From contig NZ_SGOM01000006.1 in assembly GCF_022113815.1 (NCBI RefSeq), positions 1 through 64,000 on the forward strand: 64,000 bases of DNA, written 5' to 3'. Below are positions 53,069-62,102 of the stretch, piece by piece. The position numbers and the translations under genes were made by a program. Source of the DNA: Vibrio cincinnatiensis (lineage in GTDB: Bacteria > Pseudomonadota > Gammaproteobacteria > Enterobacterales > Vibrionaceae). The stretch's first letter is position 1; each line of letters begins with the position of its first letter. Under the pieces are notes generated by a model that saw only the letters and a list, made by a program, of their open reading frames with translations, did not search any database and was not told the origin of the DNA.

Positions 53069-53707
53069 TTAGTAAATATCAACCCGACGGTTCTGAGTTC
53101 GACCTTGCGCTGTATCATTACGACTTAACGGTTTTCTTTCTCCATAAGAAATCACTTCAGTGTAAATGGGTTGATTAGACTGTTGCTGTAAATAAGCTGT
53201 CACGGACTGAGCTCGACGTAAACCGAGCGAAAAGTTGTACTCATCACTACCAATATTATCCGTATGCCCTTCTACTTTTAGGGTTTGATCATGCTGTAAA
53301 CGTTCGATTATCTGCGCCAAAATATAACGTGAAGAATCCGTCAGTTCTGAGCGATCAAAAGAAAAATAAACCCTAGCTAAAAGATCACTATCTGGAGTGA
53401 CAGAAGACTTAGCATGACTCAATAAATATTCTACACACTCCCCCTGAATACCTGCTTGTCGCATCTGCTGCTCAACAAAAGTAAAATTGGCAGAATACCG
53501 TTCTTGATCTTCAATTTGAGGAAAAGCACCTTGATTAAGATGGACTCGACGCCCTTCTGCAACTTGAACTTGTAGCTCAAACTCTAAATCCGGATTATTA
53601 CAGTAATAGTGTAAAGCGTTTTGTCTTGTCGGTTGTTCAGTTGCGGTAACCACAGTGCTAGCCACCAGAACTAGAACGATGAAAAGAGTCTTTACTGTTA
53701 TTTTCAT
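53069..53707 (-). CDS. OmpA-family peptidoglycan-binding protein of the tad locus
   Basis: A 212-aa protein with a signal peptide (MKITVKTLFIVLVLVASTVVTA) and a C-terminal OmpA domain (about 110-212: VYFSFDRSELTDSSRYILAQ, VEGHTDNIGSDEYNFSLGLRRAQSV and GRTQNRRVDIY). It probably anchors the Tad machinery to peptidoglycan. Its ATG overlaps the stop of the preceding broken gene (TAATG), showing that it belongs to the same transcript. Confidence 0.9.
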   Translation of the reverse strand: MKITVKTLFIVLVLVASTVVTATEQPTRQNALHYYCNNPDLEFELQVQVAEGRRVHLNQGAFPQIEDQERYSANFTFVEQQMRQAGIQGECVEYLLSHAKSSVTPDSDLLARVYFSFDRSELTDSSRYILAQIIERLQHDQTLKVEGHTDNIGSDEYNFSLGLRRAQSVTAYLQQQSNQPIYTEVISYGERKPLSRNDTAQGRTQNRRVDIY

Positions 53708-54075
53708 TATGGAAATTCCTTTACTGGAGGAGGTAAATACTCCGCTAAAAAATCACTTAAGGGATAATGTTGTGTGATTCGTCCTGAACGAACCATGATA
53801 ACTTCCGGTAATTGCCTAATATTTCGCCACATAACGCCCTTCACCATCATGGAGGTACTGAATTTCACCTCGAAATGGCTTCTCCTGACTTGCCGAATCA
53901 ATAAGATAAATGTGCTCTGCTGGAATGCTTTTTTGCTCAAAAACCAAAGAATTCAGTTGATCTACCTGCTCTTGCTGGTATGGATCATCACTATTAATAA
54001 AAATCAGATAATGGTTGGCATAACTGAATTGACTAATCATCGCAAAAAAAGCCAGAAACCCTTCACTTTTTTCAT
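53707..54075 (-). pseudogene. Small secreted tad-locus protein, split by two compensating frameshifts
   Basis: The ATG at 54075 overlaps the tadG stop (ATGA) and starts a signal-peptide-like MKKVKGFWLF, which is then lost at a run of seven T (54050-54044). One more T would continue as FAMISQFSYANHYLIFINSDD in the next frame. That frame runs to a stop near 53816, just after RYVA. Removing one A from GCGAAATATT (about 53826) restores the first frame, which continues as NIRQLPEVIMVRSGRITQHY to 53707. The repaired product has about 122 aa, no CxxC and no recognised family. It may be a true pseudogene, transcriptional slippage, or assembly errors. Confidence 0.7.
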
Positions 54076-55382
54076 CGTGCCAAATGCCCTATTTCTTCAG
54101 TGATCAGTTCTAAAATTTTGTTGATGATGTCATTTTGATTTTCTGCTTTAAAAACATTTTCTTGTCCAACACAACTCCCCATTTCCGGATACTTTTCTAA
54201 TTCATAATCAAAACCCACCGCGGCCAATCTTGCATTAACTTTTTTTCCATCTTCAGATACTTTTGAATTTAATTTAGTATGAATAGTCGAGCAGAGATTA
54301 GCATTAATTAATTTACTCGTTGTTTGACGGTATGAATCTTGACCATCCGATAAGATAATAATCAACTGCCTTGGATTTTCACCTTGATGATAAGCCATTT
54401 GTGCACCACGGATTAACCCAGCATACGAAGAGGTTCCACTTCCTGAGTTTCTTGGAATTGAAAAATTAGATGAAAAAATACGATCCGTAATTGACTCCAT
54501 ATCTTCAGTTAAAATAATATCTTCAAAATAGGAAACATTAGTCACTCTATTTGAATTTATTGCTTGGTGAGCAATAGAATCCATAGTAAAGATGTCTCTT
54601 ACCGTAGCCGTTTCATTAATGAGATCACTATTTCTTCCTGGATAATAAGAATCACACTTCACTTCTTTTAGATAAGAGGAATGGGATGAATTTGCACTTC
54701 CTCTACAAATTAAATGATCTCGAAAAGCCCGAGTATTACCAGACCTTTGTACCGTATAGAAATCAAAGCCAATAATCGCTAGTCTATTTTTATTCGACTC
54801 ATCTTTTGTATAACCATTAAACAGTTCTAATTCATGCGCTATAACTTTTATAATATCTTTTAAATCAAGAAACTTTCTTTTCGAACCCCCATCCCAAAAA
54901 TCATACATAGATGCTGAAAAATCCGCTACCAATATAACATCCACAGTCTCAGAGTGATATTTCCGGGTGATAGACCCATCAGAAACCTGATAACTTTCAC
55001 CAAAACCAATAATGGACTCATTACCGGGAAACCAAGTGGGTTGAGTAATACTTGCGGTGACACGATATTCAAAAAATCGCCGTTCTTGATTTCGACAATT
55101 TGAATTATCCTCACAATTTAATTTCGTAATAGAGATATCTTTATCTTCCACCGTCGCTAATGGGAAATAATACTGAACATAGCTTTTGGCTAACGTTTTA
55201 TCATCAGATCCTTGCCCAGCAACCGCAAGGCTCGCCACCTCTACGGCTTCAAGTAAACGGGCTTTATCTTGTATTGCTCTCGCACCATCAGTACCTAACG
55301 CAAAGACACCAAACAAAATGGGAATAAAGAGAGCAAATAAAATTGCTGCATGGCCAGACTGCTTTTGAATACGGTGAATCAT
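54072..55382 (-). CDS. tadG: TadG-like pilus assembly protein with von Willebrand A domain
   Basis: A 436-aa protein. The N-terminus (KQSGHAAILFALFIPILFGVFALGTDGAR) is the TadE/TadG-type helix. A VWA domain follows, with the MIDAS motif DFSASMYD (about residue 154) and later ILSDGQDSYRQTT. In Tad systems it is a minor, surface-exposed component near the pseudopilins. It directly follows tadF. Confidence 0.9.
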   Translation of the reverse strand: MIHRIQKQSGHAAILFALFIPILFGVFALGTDGARAIQDKARLLEAVEVASLAVAGQGSDDKTLAKSYVQYYFPLATVEDKDISITKLNCEDNSNCRNQERRFFEYRVTASITQPTWFPGNESIIGFGESYQVSDGSITRKYHSETVDVILVADFSASMYDFWDGGSKRKFLDLKDIIKVIAHELELFNGYTKDESNKNRLAIIGFDFYTVQRSGNTRAFRDHLICRGSANSSHSSYLKEVKCDSYYPGRNSDLINETATVRDIFTMDSIAHQAINSNRVTNVSYFEDIILTEDMESITDRIFSSNFSIPRNSGSGTSSYAGLIRGAQMAYHQGENPRQLIIILSDGQDSYRQTTSKLINANLCSTIHTKLNSKVSEDGKKVNARLAAVGFDYELEKYPEMGSCVGQENVFKAENQNDIINKILELITEEIGHLAR

Positions 55383-55384
55383 GA

Positions 55385-55906
55385 CTACCTCCCCATTGTT
55401 ATCGAACGGCTAGAAACTCGGGAAAAATCGCGACCGATTAACTCTCCAAACCAGCTATCCGTGTCATAACAAAGCGTCACTTGATATAGCGTCGCATGCC
55501 GACCAAAAGTGGTGACAAAATCGAGTGAGGCATCAGGGCTTTGACTTTCACAGTCAATTCCCCTGTGATAAGGCAAAACAACATTAACGCCATTACGAAC
55601 AATATCTAATTGAAAACCAAATTTCTTATCATTAAAGTTCCCCGTCGTTCGGTGTAATGAGCGGCGTACAATGTCATAAATAGTATTAACTTCTGTTTCC
55701 TCAACCGAAAAATTATCGGCTCCGGCTAATTCGGTTCTTTCTTTAATAATGCTCACCGCAGAATAGGACATACGATCTAACTTTCCTTTATAGGCTAGCT
55801 TTACCACAATATCTGCACTGAATACTAATAATAGAGCAAAAAACACCCCAACGATGGCAAATTCCACGGTAAAATTACCCCATTGATTAATGAGTGAACG
55901 TTTCAC
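55385..55906 (-). CDS. tadF: TadF pseudopilin
   Basis: A 173-aa TadE/F-family pseudopilin. The prepilin-like N-terminus MKRSLINQWGNFTVEFAIVG has a Gly before a hydrophobic helix with Glu at +5, the pattern cut by the TadV prepilin peptidase. It overlaps the end of tadE by 20 bp. Confidence 0.87.
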   Translation of the reverse strand: MKRSLINQWGNFTVEFAIVGVFFALLLVFSADIVVKLAYKGKLDRMSYSAVSIIKERTELAGADNFSVEETEVNTIYDIVRRSLHRTTGNFNDKKFGFQLDIVRNGVNVVLPYHRGIDCESQSPDASLDFVTTFGRHATLYQVTLCYDTDSWFGELIGRDFSRVSSRSITMGR

Positions 55907-56384
55907 GTTGATACTCCTGAATCACAATAACTTCACGGGCAAATAGCGTTTCACGGCTTAAAAAGAAACTAAAAATAGGCTGATAATCATAACTAATATG
56001 GTAAACCGCTATCGCCATGTCTTTAGGGTCATTACAGTTAAAAGCCTCTTCCCCTTCTCCTAAACAGCGAGTTTCATAGTTATGTAAATCATCTAAGTGT
56101 TTAACAAATTGGACTCTCGCTTTGAATTTATTCGCATCCACAACATAATGCCATAGGCTATTTTCTTCATTAAGCAACTGATTAAATTCCGTGACATAAT
56201 TAATGCCATCGGTTTTTTTAGCTTCTCTTGCTGCTTTTGCAATAGCGAGATCCCCCAAGCTGGAAACGTAAGAAATAAAACTCATCTCAACCCAAGCCAT
56301 ACACATCAACCAAAAAGCAAAAAATCCGCCCACAAACTCTATGGTTGCGATCCCTTTCTTGGGCAAGAGCGCGTAGTTTTTCAT
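55887..56384 (-). CDS. tadE: TadE pseudopilin
   Basis: A 165-aa pseudopilin. The N-terminus KKGIATIEFVGGFFAFWLM shows a Gly-Ile-Ala-Thr-Ile-Glu cleavage pattern and one membrane helix. It works with TadF and TadG in Flp pilus assembly. It overlaps tadD by 4 bp. Confidence 0.87.
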   Translation of the reverse strand: MKNYALLPKKGIATIEFVGGFFAFWLMCMAWVEMSFISYVSSLGDLAIAKAAREAKKTDGINYVTEFNQLLNEENSLWHYVVDANKFKARVQFVKHLDDLHNYETRCLGEGEEAFNCNDPKDMAIAVYHISYDYQPIFSFFLSRETLFAREVIVIQEYQRETFTH

Positions 56385-57241
56385 TCTTTATCTCCCCATT
56401 GCTGGGAGTGAACCGCATCAATCGGCTCATTAAGTGCCACATTTGACTTATTTTCTAATAAGACCGGAGAATCATTTTTTGCTGAAAATTGAAAGTTAGT
56501 GGCTAAATTTAAGCTACGTAATGATTGATATAATAGGATAATGTCTTCTTCATTATATTGACCCGCATAAAAAGCCAGTAAATGGTTTAAACTCCCCATT
56601 TTAGCCATGATAATAGCCAAATTTGCTTTAACTTGCTCATCGGCTTCTCCATTTAAATATATAGGTAATAAACGTGCAGCCGCGCTAGTATAATTTTCTT
56701 CTAACATATCGATTAATGCCAAATTGTTTTTAATCGTCATATCATCAAACATTAATACCCTTGCTTGCGTAAATAAATCTCTGGATTGAATAAAATCCCC
56801 TTGCTGAGCACGAATAATTCCAAGTAAATTAATGACTTTAGCATCGGTTGGATTCTTTTCTCGCGCCATCGCTAAGGAATGTTCAGCCGCTTCAATTTTC
56901 CCTAAACGAAAGAGCGCAACACCTTGTAGATAAAAGGCTTGATCGGTTGTTTGATCACGATTCATTAATGGGGTCAAGGTAAATAAAGCCGATTCGGCGT
57001 CTTGATAATTTAAGTAGGCTTCCGTGAGCTTTAACCGAGTTTCACTTTCTTCACGCTTTTGTAACTGACTTTTATAAAAATCAATCAACGCGGGATAATT
57101 TGAAGTTTTTTTATAAACTTGCTCTTGATCAACCGGACTTAATTCTATATCTCTACTCGCAGATTTTGTTTGATTTCCTGAGGTGGAAACACAACCAGAA
57201 ACCGTGATGACGAAGAGAAAAAGTAATATTATTTTATGCAT
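56381..57241 (-). CDS. tadD: TadD, TPR-repeat lipoprotein
   Basis: A 286-aa protein with a lipoprotein signal (LFLFVITVSGC, lipobox Cys at about residue 17) and about five TPR motifs (for example QAFYLQGVALFRLGKIEAAEHSLAMA and AKVINLLGIIRAQQGDFIQSRDLF). It is the pilotin-like outer-membrane component of Tad systems. It overlaps tadC by 8 bp. Confidence 0.9.
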   Translation of the reverse strand: MHKIILLFLFVITVSGCVSTSGNQTKSASRDIELSPVDQEQVYKKTSNYPALIDFYKSQLQKREESETRLKLTEAYLNYQDAESALFTLTPLMNRDQTTDQAFYLQGVALFRLGKIEAAEHSLAMAREKNPTDAKVINLLGIIRAQQGDFIQSRDLFTQARVLMFDDMTIKNNLALIDMLEENYTSAAARLLPIYLNGEADEQVKANLAIIMAKMGSLNHLLAFYAGQYNEEDIILLYQSLRSLNLATNFQFSAKNDSPVLLENKSNVALNEPIDAVHSQQWGDKE

Positions 57242-58133
57242 TGACCATCATCCTCATTATCCCCGGTGCCGCAATTAAAATCACAATCGGCACCATGATA
57301 AAAATAATCAATGGGATCGACATCTTCGCCGCCAATTTCCCAATTTTTTCTTCAATTTGTAACATTTGTACTTCACGAATGTCTGCTGATAATGTTGTTA
57401 ATACACCGTATATAGAACTACCGTATTGCAAACTTTGCTTTAATGTCATGACGAAACTACGCATCTCATTAGAGGGAACCCGTTGGTAAAGTTCGTCAAG
57501 CGCTTGCTCTAAGCCCACTAAGCGTGCTCTGTCATCGGTTTTTACCAGCAAATAACTAATATCTTTATCAAACCCTTTCATCTCTTTTGCTAAGTAGCTA
57601 ATGGATGATTCTATCGTCATCCCGGTTTGAACACATACCGCCATCAAATCTAATAAATAAGGTAATTTGGCAGAAATTTTGTAACTCAGTTGCTTTGAAC
57701 GTATGGCTAAATAACTGTCTGGCAGAATTAAGCTGATCACCAACCAAATCGCCACAGCAATAGACAGACTGTTACCAGACCAATGAAAACGTAGCGACAA
57801 GGCGTAACAAACAAAGCATCCCAATAGCAATACCGTATATTTTATCGGCATAAAATAGGTCGCCAGTTTCGGGTTGTAAAACCCTGCAGCTAAAAACTTT
57901 TGTTGTACTTGCTGTTTATCAGAAGAAAAAAAACTATTGAGCAAGCGAGACAGTTGCTCAAGCCATGTTGACCTGACTTTTTCCTGTTCATGATGGTGAA
58001 AATCTTGCCATAGTTGTTTCTTTCGTTCACGACGCAACGAAGCAATCAGTAATAAGGCACCAATGGCAATGGCGATAATCGAAAATAGACTACCGAGTGA
58101 AGCTTCCAACCAAGGGAATATTTTATCGAACAC
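57234..58133 (-). CDS. tadC: TadC inner-membrane platform protein
   Basis: A 299-aa T2SSF-domain protein with membrane segments near residues 14-31, 90-145 and 270-293. The cytoplasmic platform region LLDLMAVCVQTGMTIESSISYLAKEM is typical of GspF/TadC. It pairs with TadB to form the assembly platform for TadA. Confidence 0.92.
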   Translation of the reverse strand: MFDKIFPWLEASLGSLFSIIAIAIGALLLIASLRRERKKQLWQDFHHHEQEKVRSTWLEQLSRLLNSFFSSDKQQVQQKFLAAGFYNPKLATYFMPIKYTVLLLGCFVCYALSLRFHWSGNSLSIAVAIWLVISLILPDSYLAIRSKQLSYKISAKLPYLLDLMAVCVQTGMTIESSISYLAKEMKGFDKDISYLLVKTDDRARLVGLEQALDELYQRVPSNEMRSFVMTLKQSLQYGSSIYGVLTTLSADIREVQMLQIEEKIGKLAAKMSIPLIIFIMVPIVILIAAPGIMRMMVNA

Positions 58134-59049
58134 TCTTCATCAACCCCCATACAATGGCAATACCGATCGCCTCACTGATCAACACATAGTAGAGAATGGG
58201 GCGTCCACCGGGATCAAACATGACAAACTCATAGTTTTCCGGGCTGAGGTATTGCAAAATAAACAAGAAGAAGAAAGGTATGGCTGCCACAATTTTGGCG
58301 GACGTTCGCGCTTCTGAAGTGAGTGCATATTTTTTCTTCTCAATAGCACGAGCATTAAAAAGTAGCCGGTTTAAGCGTAAAATAATTTCTTTAAGTTGCC
58401 CTCCTCGCTGCATATTGGCGCGTAGCGTAATAACGAAGAAGTGGAAAGAAGGATAAGGAAACCGCAAGCAGGCTTTTCGAAAAACATCATCGGGTGACTC
58501 ACCTAACTGCAAGCGCTTGCCCATAATTTTAAATTCTTTACCCACTTCATTATTGAGCGTATTACCAACATACATGATGGCATGAGTAATACTCTCTCCT
58601 GCGGAAACGGCGCTACTGAGCATGTTGAGCGCATCAGGAAAATTTTCTTCAAACTGGTTTTGTTCACGCTTTCTTAGCCAAAGGTAAGCAAATAAAAGCC
58701 CAGCGAGGACAGTGATCACCACGACCAACCAGACGGAACCACGGACAAAACGCTGGTTAAATTCTATTCCTAAAAAAATCAGCACACAGAGGTAACTCAC
58801 GACTTTAACAATGGCAAGATGACCGAGTTGCTTATTGAGGTTACTCCAAGCCTGCGTGGCTCTATCTTTCCAAGATCTATCAGAAAGTGATTTAATATCA
58901 ATCGCTTGTTGCTCAGATGTCATGGAGTCAACATACACAGTTCGAGAGAACTGATCCAAGTAATCATAACGTTCGCTCTTACGTTTACGTTGAGCAAGCA
59001 GAAGTAAAATTACGCCAACGAAAATAAGCAGTATGGCTATCATGCTCAC
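58123..59049 (-). CDS. tadB: TadB inner-membrane platform protein
   Basis: A 308-aa T2SSF-domain protein with the same overall layout as TadC: helices at the N-terminus, near 80-125 and at the C-terminus, and the conserved FPDALNMLSSAVSAGESITHAI region. It overlaps both tadA and tadC by a few bases. Confidence 0.93.
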   Translation of the reverse strand: MSMIAILLIFVGVILLLLAQRKRKSERYDYLDQFSRTVYVDSMTSEQQAIDIKSLSDRSWKDRATQAWSNLNKQLGHLAIVKVVSYLCVLIFLGIEFNQRFVRGSVWLVVVITVLAGLLFAYLWLRKREQNQFEENFPDALNMLSSAVSAGESITHAIMYVGNTLNNEVGKEFKIMGKRLQLGESPDDVFRKACLRFPYPSFHFFVITLRANMQRGGQLKEIILRLNRLLFNARAIEKKKYALTSEARTSAKIVAAIPFFFLFILQYLSPENYEFVMFDPGGRPILYYVLISEAIGIAIVWGLMKSVR

Positions 59050-60344
59050 TTCTCCCCGACTTCACGAAAGGCTTTAGTCAAGTTCTCTTCTAACCCGAAA
59101 AAACGCGCCTTTTCGTACAGAACCGATCGTTGCATTAAGCCTGAAGTAATAAAGCTGCCGTTCACTTTACCGTTTTCGCTTTGTCTAAGATTCGGTTGAA
59201 AACGGAAAATTTCTTCCAGTACTACGTTCGAACCTTCTAGCCCTACCACCTCTGTAATGCTCATGACTTTACGGCTACCATCATGAAGGCGATTAATTTG
59301 GATGATGAGATCGACCGCACTCACTATGGTGCGGCGAATGGCTTCCAACGGTAAACTGCTGGTTGCCATCATTACCATAGACTCCACTCGAGCCAAAGCA
59401 TCTCGTGGCGTATTCGCGTGAAGTGTCGACATGGAACCATCATGCCCCGTATTCATGGCTTGTAGCATTTCAAACGCTTCTGCGCCTCGACACTCACCCA
59501 CAATGATTCTATCCGGCCGCATCCGCAGCGAGTTGATCACTAAGTCTCGCTGGTTGACTAGCCCTGTGTTTTCTATGCCCGCGGTACGCGTTTCCAAACG
59601 CACGACATGTGGCTGCTGTAAACGTAATTCCGCCGCATCTTCAATGGTAATAATGCGTTCATTTTCGGAGATAAACTGGGATAACGCGTTCAGCATGGTA
59701 GTTTTTCCCGACCCTGTTCCTCCTGAAATTAAAATATTTAACCGGCATCGAGCGGCAACCATGAGTACTTGCGCCATTTCTGGGCTCATTGCTCCAAATT
59801 CACAAAGTTTGGTTAAGTCGATGCTCTGTTTTTTAAACTTACGAATCGAGATAGCCGTTCCATCAATGGCTATCGGTGGAATAACGATGTTAACCCGGCT
59901 TCCGTCTTGTAAACGAGCATCACAGGTTGGGGATGATTCATCCACTCGTCGACCAACACGGGCTGCAATCCGTTTGGCAATATCTAATAATTGCCTTTCA
60001 TCAATAAAATCTATGTGGGCTTTTTCAACCAGACCGCCTCGCTCAATAAAGATGTTTTCATGACCGTTGATCATGATATCGCTAATGGATTCATCATCCA
60101 TCAAGGTTTGCAAAGGGCCTAACCCGACCAACTCATCCACCAAGTTTTTCACAAACTCTTGGCGAATGACTTTAGGCACGGTTAACCGTTCACGCTCAAT
60201 CAACAACTCAATCGCTCCATTGAGTTGTTTGGCCAGTTGATCTTTGGTCATCTGAGCGATGGCTTCGGGCTCCAACGCATCAAAAATTTGCTTGCGCAGT
60301 CCTACATAAATCGCTTTTGCACCTATCATGATTTTTTCAACCAT
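59046..60344 (-). CDS. tadA: TadA/CpaF secretion ATPase
   Basis: A 432-aa type II/IV secretion ATPase. Walker A ISGGTGSGKTTMLN is near residue 218, Walker B/Asp box ITIEDAAELRLQQPHVVRLETR is next, and the His box is GHDGSMSTLHANTPRDAL. It powers Flp pilus assembly and retraction. It overlaps tadZ by 19 bp. Confidence 0.96.
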   Translation of the reverse strand: MVEKIMIGAKAIYVGLRKQIFDALEPEAIAQMTKDQLAKQLNGAIELLIERERLTVPKVIRQEFVKNLVDELVGLGPLQTLMDDESISDIMINGHENIFIERGGLVEKAHIDFIDERQLLDIAKRIAARVGRRVDESSPTCDARLQDGSRVNIVIPPIAIDGTAISIRKFKKQSIDLTKLCEFGAMSPEMAQVLMVAARCRLNILISGGTGSGKTTMLNALSQFISENERIITIEDAAELRLQQPHVVRLETRTAGIENTGLVNQRDLVINSLRMRPDRIIVGECRGAEAFEMLQAMNTGHDGSMSTLHANTPRDALARVESMVMMATSSLPLEAIRRTIVSAVDLIIQINRLHDGSRKVMSITEVVGLEGSNVVLEEIFRFQPNLRQSENGKVNGSFITSGLMQRSVLYEKARFFGLEENLTKAFREVGEK

Positions 60345-61579
60345 TGCTGGATGTGTTGCAAGAAGCTTCCCTTCGCTTGAACAAGCGTTTCACCTAGTAA
60401 TAGTGAGGTCAGTTGTTTCAATGGCTCAGCCGCTTTCAACTTGGACGCGACCACGCGCTTGTCTTCCAAAATCGTGGAATTAATCGCGTCACAATAGGGG
60501 ATCTCAACATCGATAGGTTGCTTAAGAATTGTTTCCGCTTCCTGCTTCCCAGCCGTTGCTAATTTACTGGCAACGGTATGGTTAAGTACGGTAATTAAGC
60601 GCAATGCAGAGTTACTATTAAGTTTATGCACTCGCTCTTTCAACCGAGCGGCTTCACGGACAGAAGAAACGGTTGGGTCAATCACCAGCACAACCATATC
60701 AGCATGAGCAAGAAATTTATCTGCCTCCAAGCTAAAGCCTACTGAAGAAGAAAGGTCTTCTAAAATAAAATTAACCTCCTCTGAAAGCTGATCGACAACC
60801 GCATTGGAATAGTCCAACAAAGATAAGGTATCGAGCTGTTCTGAAGCGAGGGCCAGCATGGACAACATCGGATTTTGTTTATGCAATAGGCTTTGCGCAG
60901 ATGCGCTGTCCAATGATGAGGCCAGTGAACCTTTTTGGATTTTCCGTTTTTCTAATTTACGAATGCCCATCAAGATATCTAAGTTGCCGCCATGGTAGTT
61001 TTGCTCAACCACTAGACAAGAGGTTTTACGAGCTGAACTGAGCTGATGCGCGACTTCAGCGGTAATAAAACTGGTTCCTACGCCACCTTTACTACCAAGA
61101 ATACTGATGTATTTGGCCCGACGTTTTTTACCAGGTCCTCGGTGGCTACTGCGCTGCCGATTATCATAAACACTACGCACAAAATCGATGAATTCTTGTT
61201 TACTGACGGGCCAAAACACATAGTAGAAGCCCATCGCTTTTAAGTTACGAATGGTAGAGATAGCATCTTCACTGCCCACCACTATCACGGAGGCATGGTT
61301 AGGGAGCAAGTGGCTAATTCGTTCTGCATCCGTGCTCACATCTTTACTATTATTTAGCTCAACAATCACGATCTCGATGTCAGATTGACGAACATGATCA
61401 GCGATTTGGTCATCTTGGTTTCTCGCCATTGCCGGAGGAACAATGCCTTCAAATCGAAAGGCTTCCTGCACGAGTTCTTGGCACTCAACCGTCTGATAAA
61501 ACAGTACCGAGGTTATTTTTTGCTGCTCTATCGTTTCGGTTTGCTGTTTCTTACTGAGTAAATCGACTAAATCAAACAT
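60326..61579 (-). CDS. tadZ: TadZ/CpaE ParA-like localisation protein
   Basis: A 417-aa protein with an atypical receiver domain (about 1-130) and a MinD/ParA-like ATPase domain with a degenerate Walker A motif GSKGGVGTSFITAEVA (about residue 158). It places the Tad complex at the cell pole in systems studied. It is followed closely by tadA. Confidence 0.93.
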   Translation of the reverse strand: MFDLVDLLSKKQQTETIEQQKITSVLFYQTVECQELVQEAFRFEGIVPPAMARNQDDQIADHVRQSDIEIVIVELNNSKDVSTDAERISHLLPNHASVIVVGSEDAISTIRNLKAMGFYYVFWPVSKQEFIDFVRSVYDNRQRSSHRGPGKKRRAKYISILGSKGGVGTSFITAEVAHQLSSARKTSCLVVEQNYHGGNLDILMGIRKLEKRKIQKGSLASSLDSASAQSLLHKQNPMLSMLALASEQLDTLSLLDYSNAVVDQLSEEVNFILEDLSSSVGFSLEADKFLAHADMVVLVIDPTVSSVREAARLKERVHKLNSNSALRLITVLNHTVASKLATAGKQEAETILKQPIDVEIPYCDAINSTILEDKRVVASKLKAAEPLKQLTSLLLGETLVQAKGSFLQHIQQWLKKS

Positions 61580-61586
61580 ATTTTAG

Positions 61587-62102
61587 CTACTCCCCACGCT
61601 GAACTTTATTTTCTGGTAATAACATTTTGTGGGGATTTACCATCGACTGCCAGCGCATACTTTCTGTAAAACATCCCGAACCTTCTTGCCCAAAGCGGCT
61701 CACCTGAGCATATGGACACACAGGGACAACCACTTTATGCGCTAAAATTTCCATTTGAAAATCAAAATGTTGCCCGAACCCTGATGGAACTTGTTTAATC
61801 CGTAAGTGTTCTGGAGCCACACCTAATGTTCGCAGCTTTTGCATCGTTTTTTCTGCAAAACGTTGGCCATGAGATGTACTCCAATACAGAATGATTTGCT
61901 GTGTCACAAGCGCGGAATGCTGTTCACGTAAAAATGTCTCTAATCGAGTTTGAGCTTTAGCTTGCTGCTGGTGGTCGGTTTGTAAAGCCAACGTGGCATA
62001 CACAGGGTACACATCGATGGCTGGGCCCGGTTGATCAGCTCGACCTGAACTACACCCCATTAGTACGACTAAAATCCCAAGCATCACGATTGTTTTTTTC
62101 AT
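61587..62102 (-). CDS. RcpB/CpaD-like tad lipoprotein
   Basis: A 171-aa lipoprotein with signal MKKTIVMLGILVVLMGC (lipobox LMGC, Cys 17). The mature part has the CpaD-like layout with a C-terminal Cys pair (VVPVCPYAQVSRFGQEGSGCF). It lies between the secretin and tadZ, the place of rcpB/cpaD in Tad loci, and overlaps the secretin stop by 4 bp. The family match is mainly positional. Confidence 0.75.
   Translation of the reverse strand: MKKTIVMLGILVVLMGCSSGRADQPGPAIDVYPVYATLALQTDHQQQAKAQTRLETFLREQHSALVTQQIILYWSTSHGQRFAEKTMQKLRTLGVAPEHLRIKQVPSGFGQHFDFQMEILAHKVVVPVCPYAQVSRFGQEGSGCFTESMRWQSMVNPHKMLLPENKVQRGE

Noticed and set aside
59431-60063. Long open frame of 210 codons on the plus strand
   Set aside because: It lies wholly opposite tadA, which has intact Walker motifs. 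The translation is Ser/Arg/Pro-rich with no ribosome site, typical of an antisense shadow.
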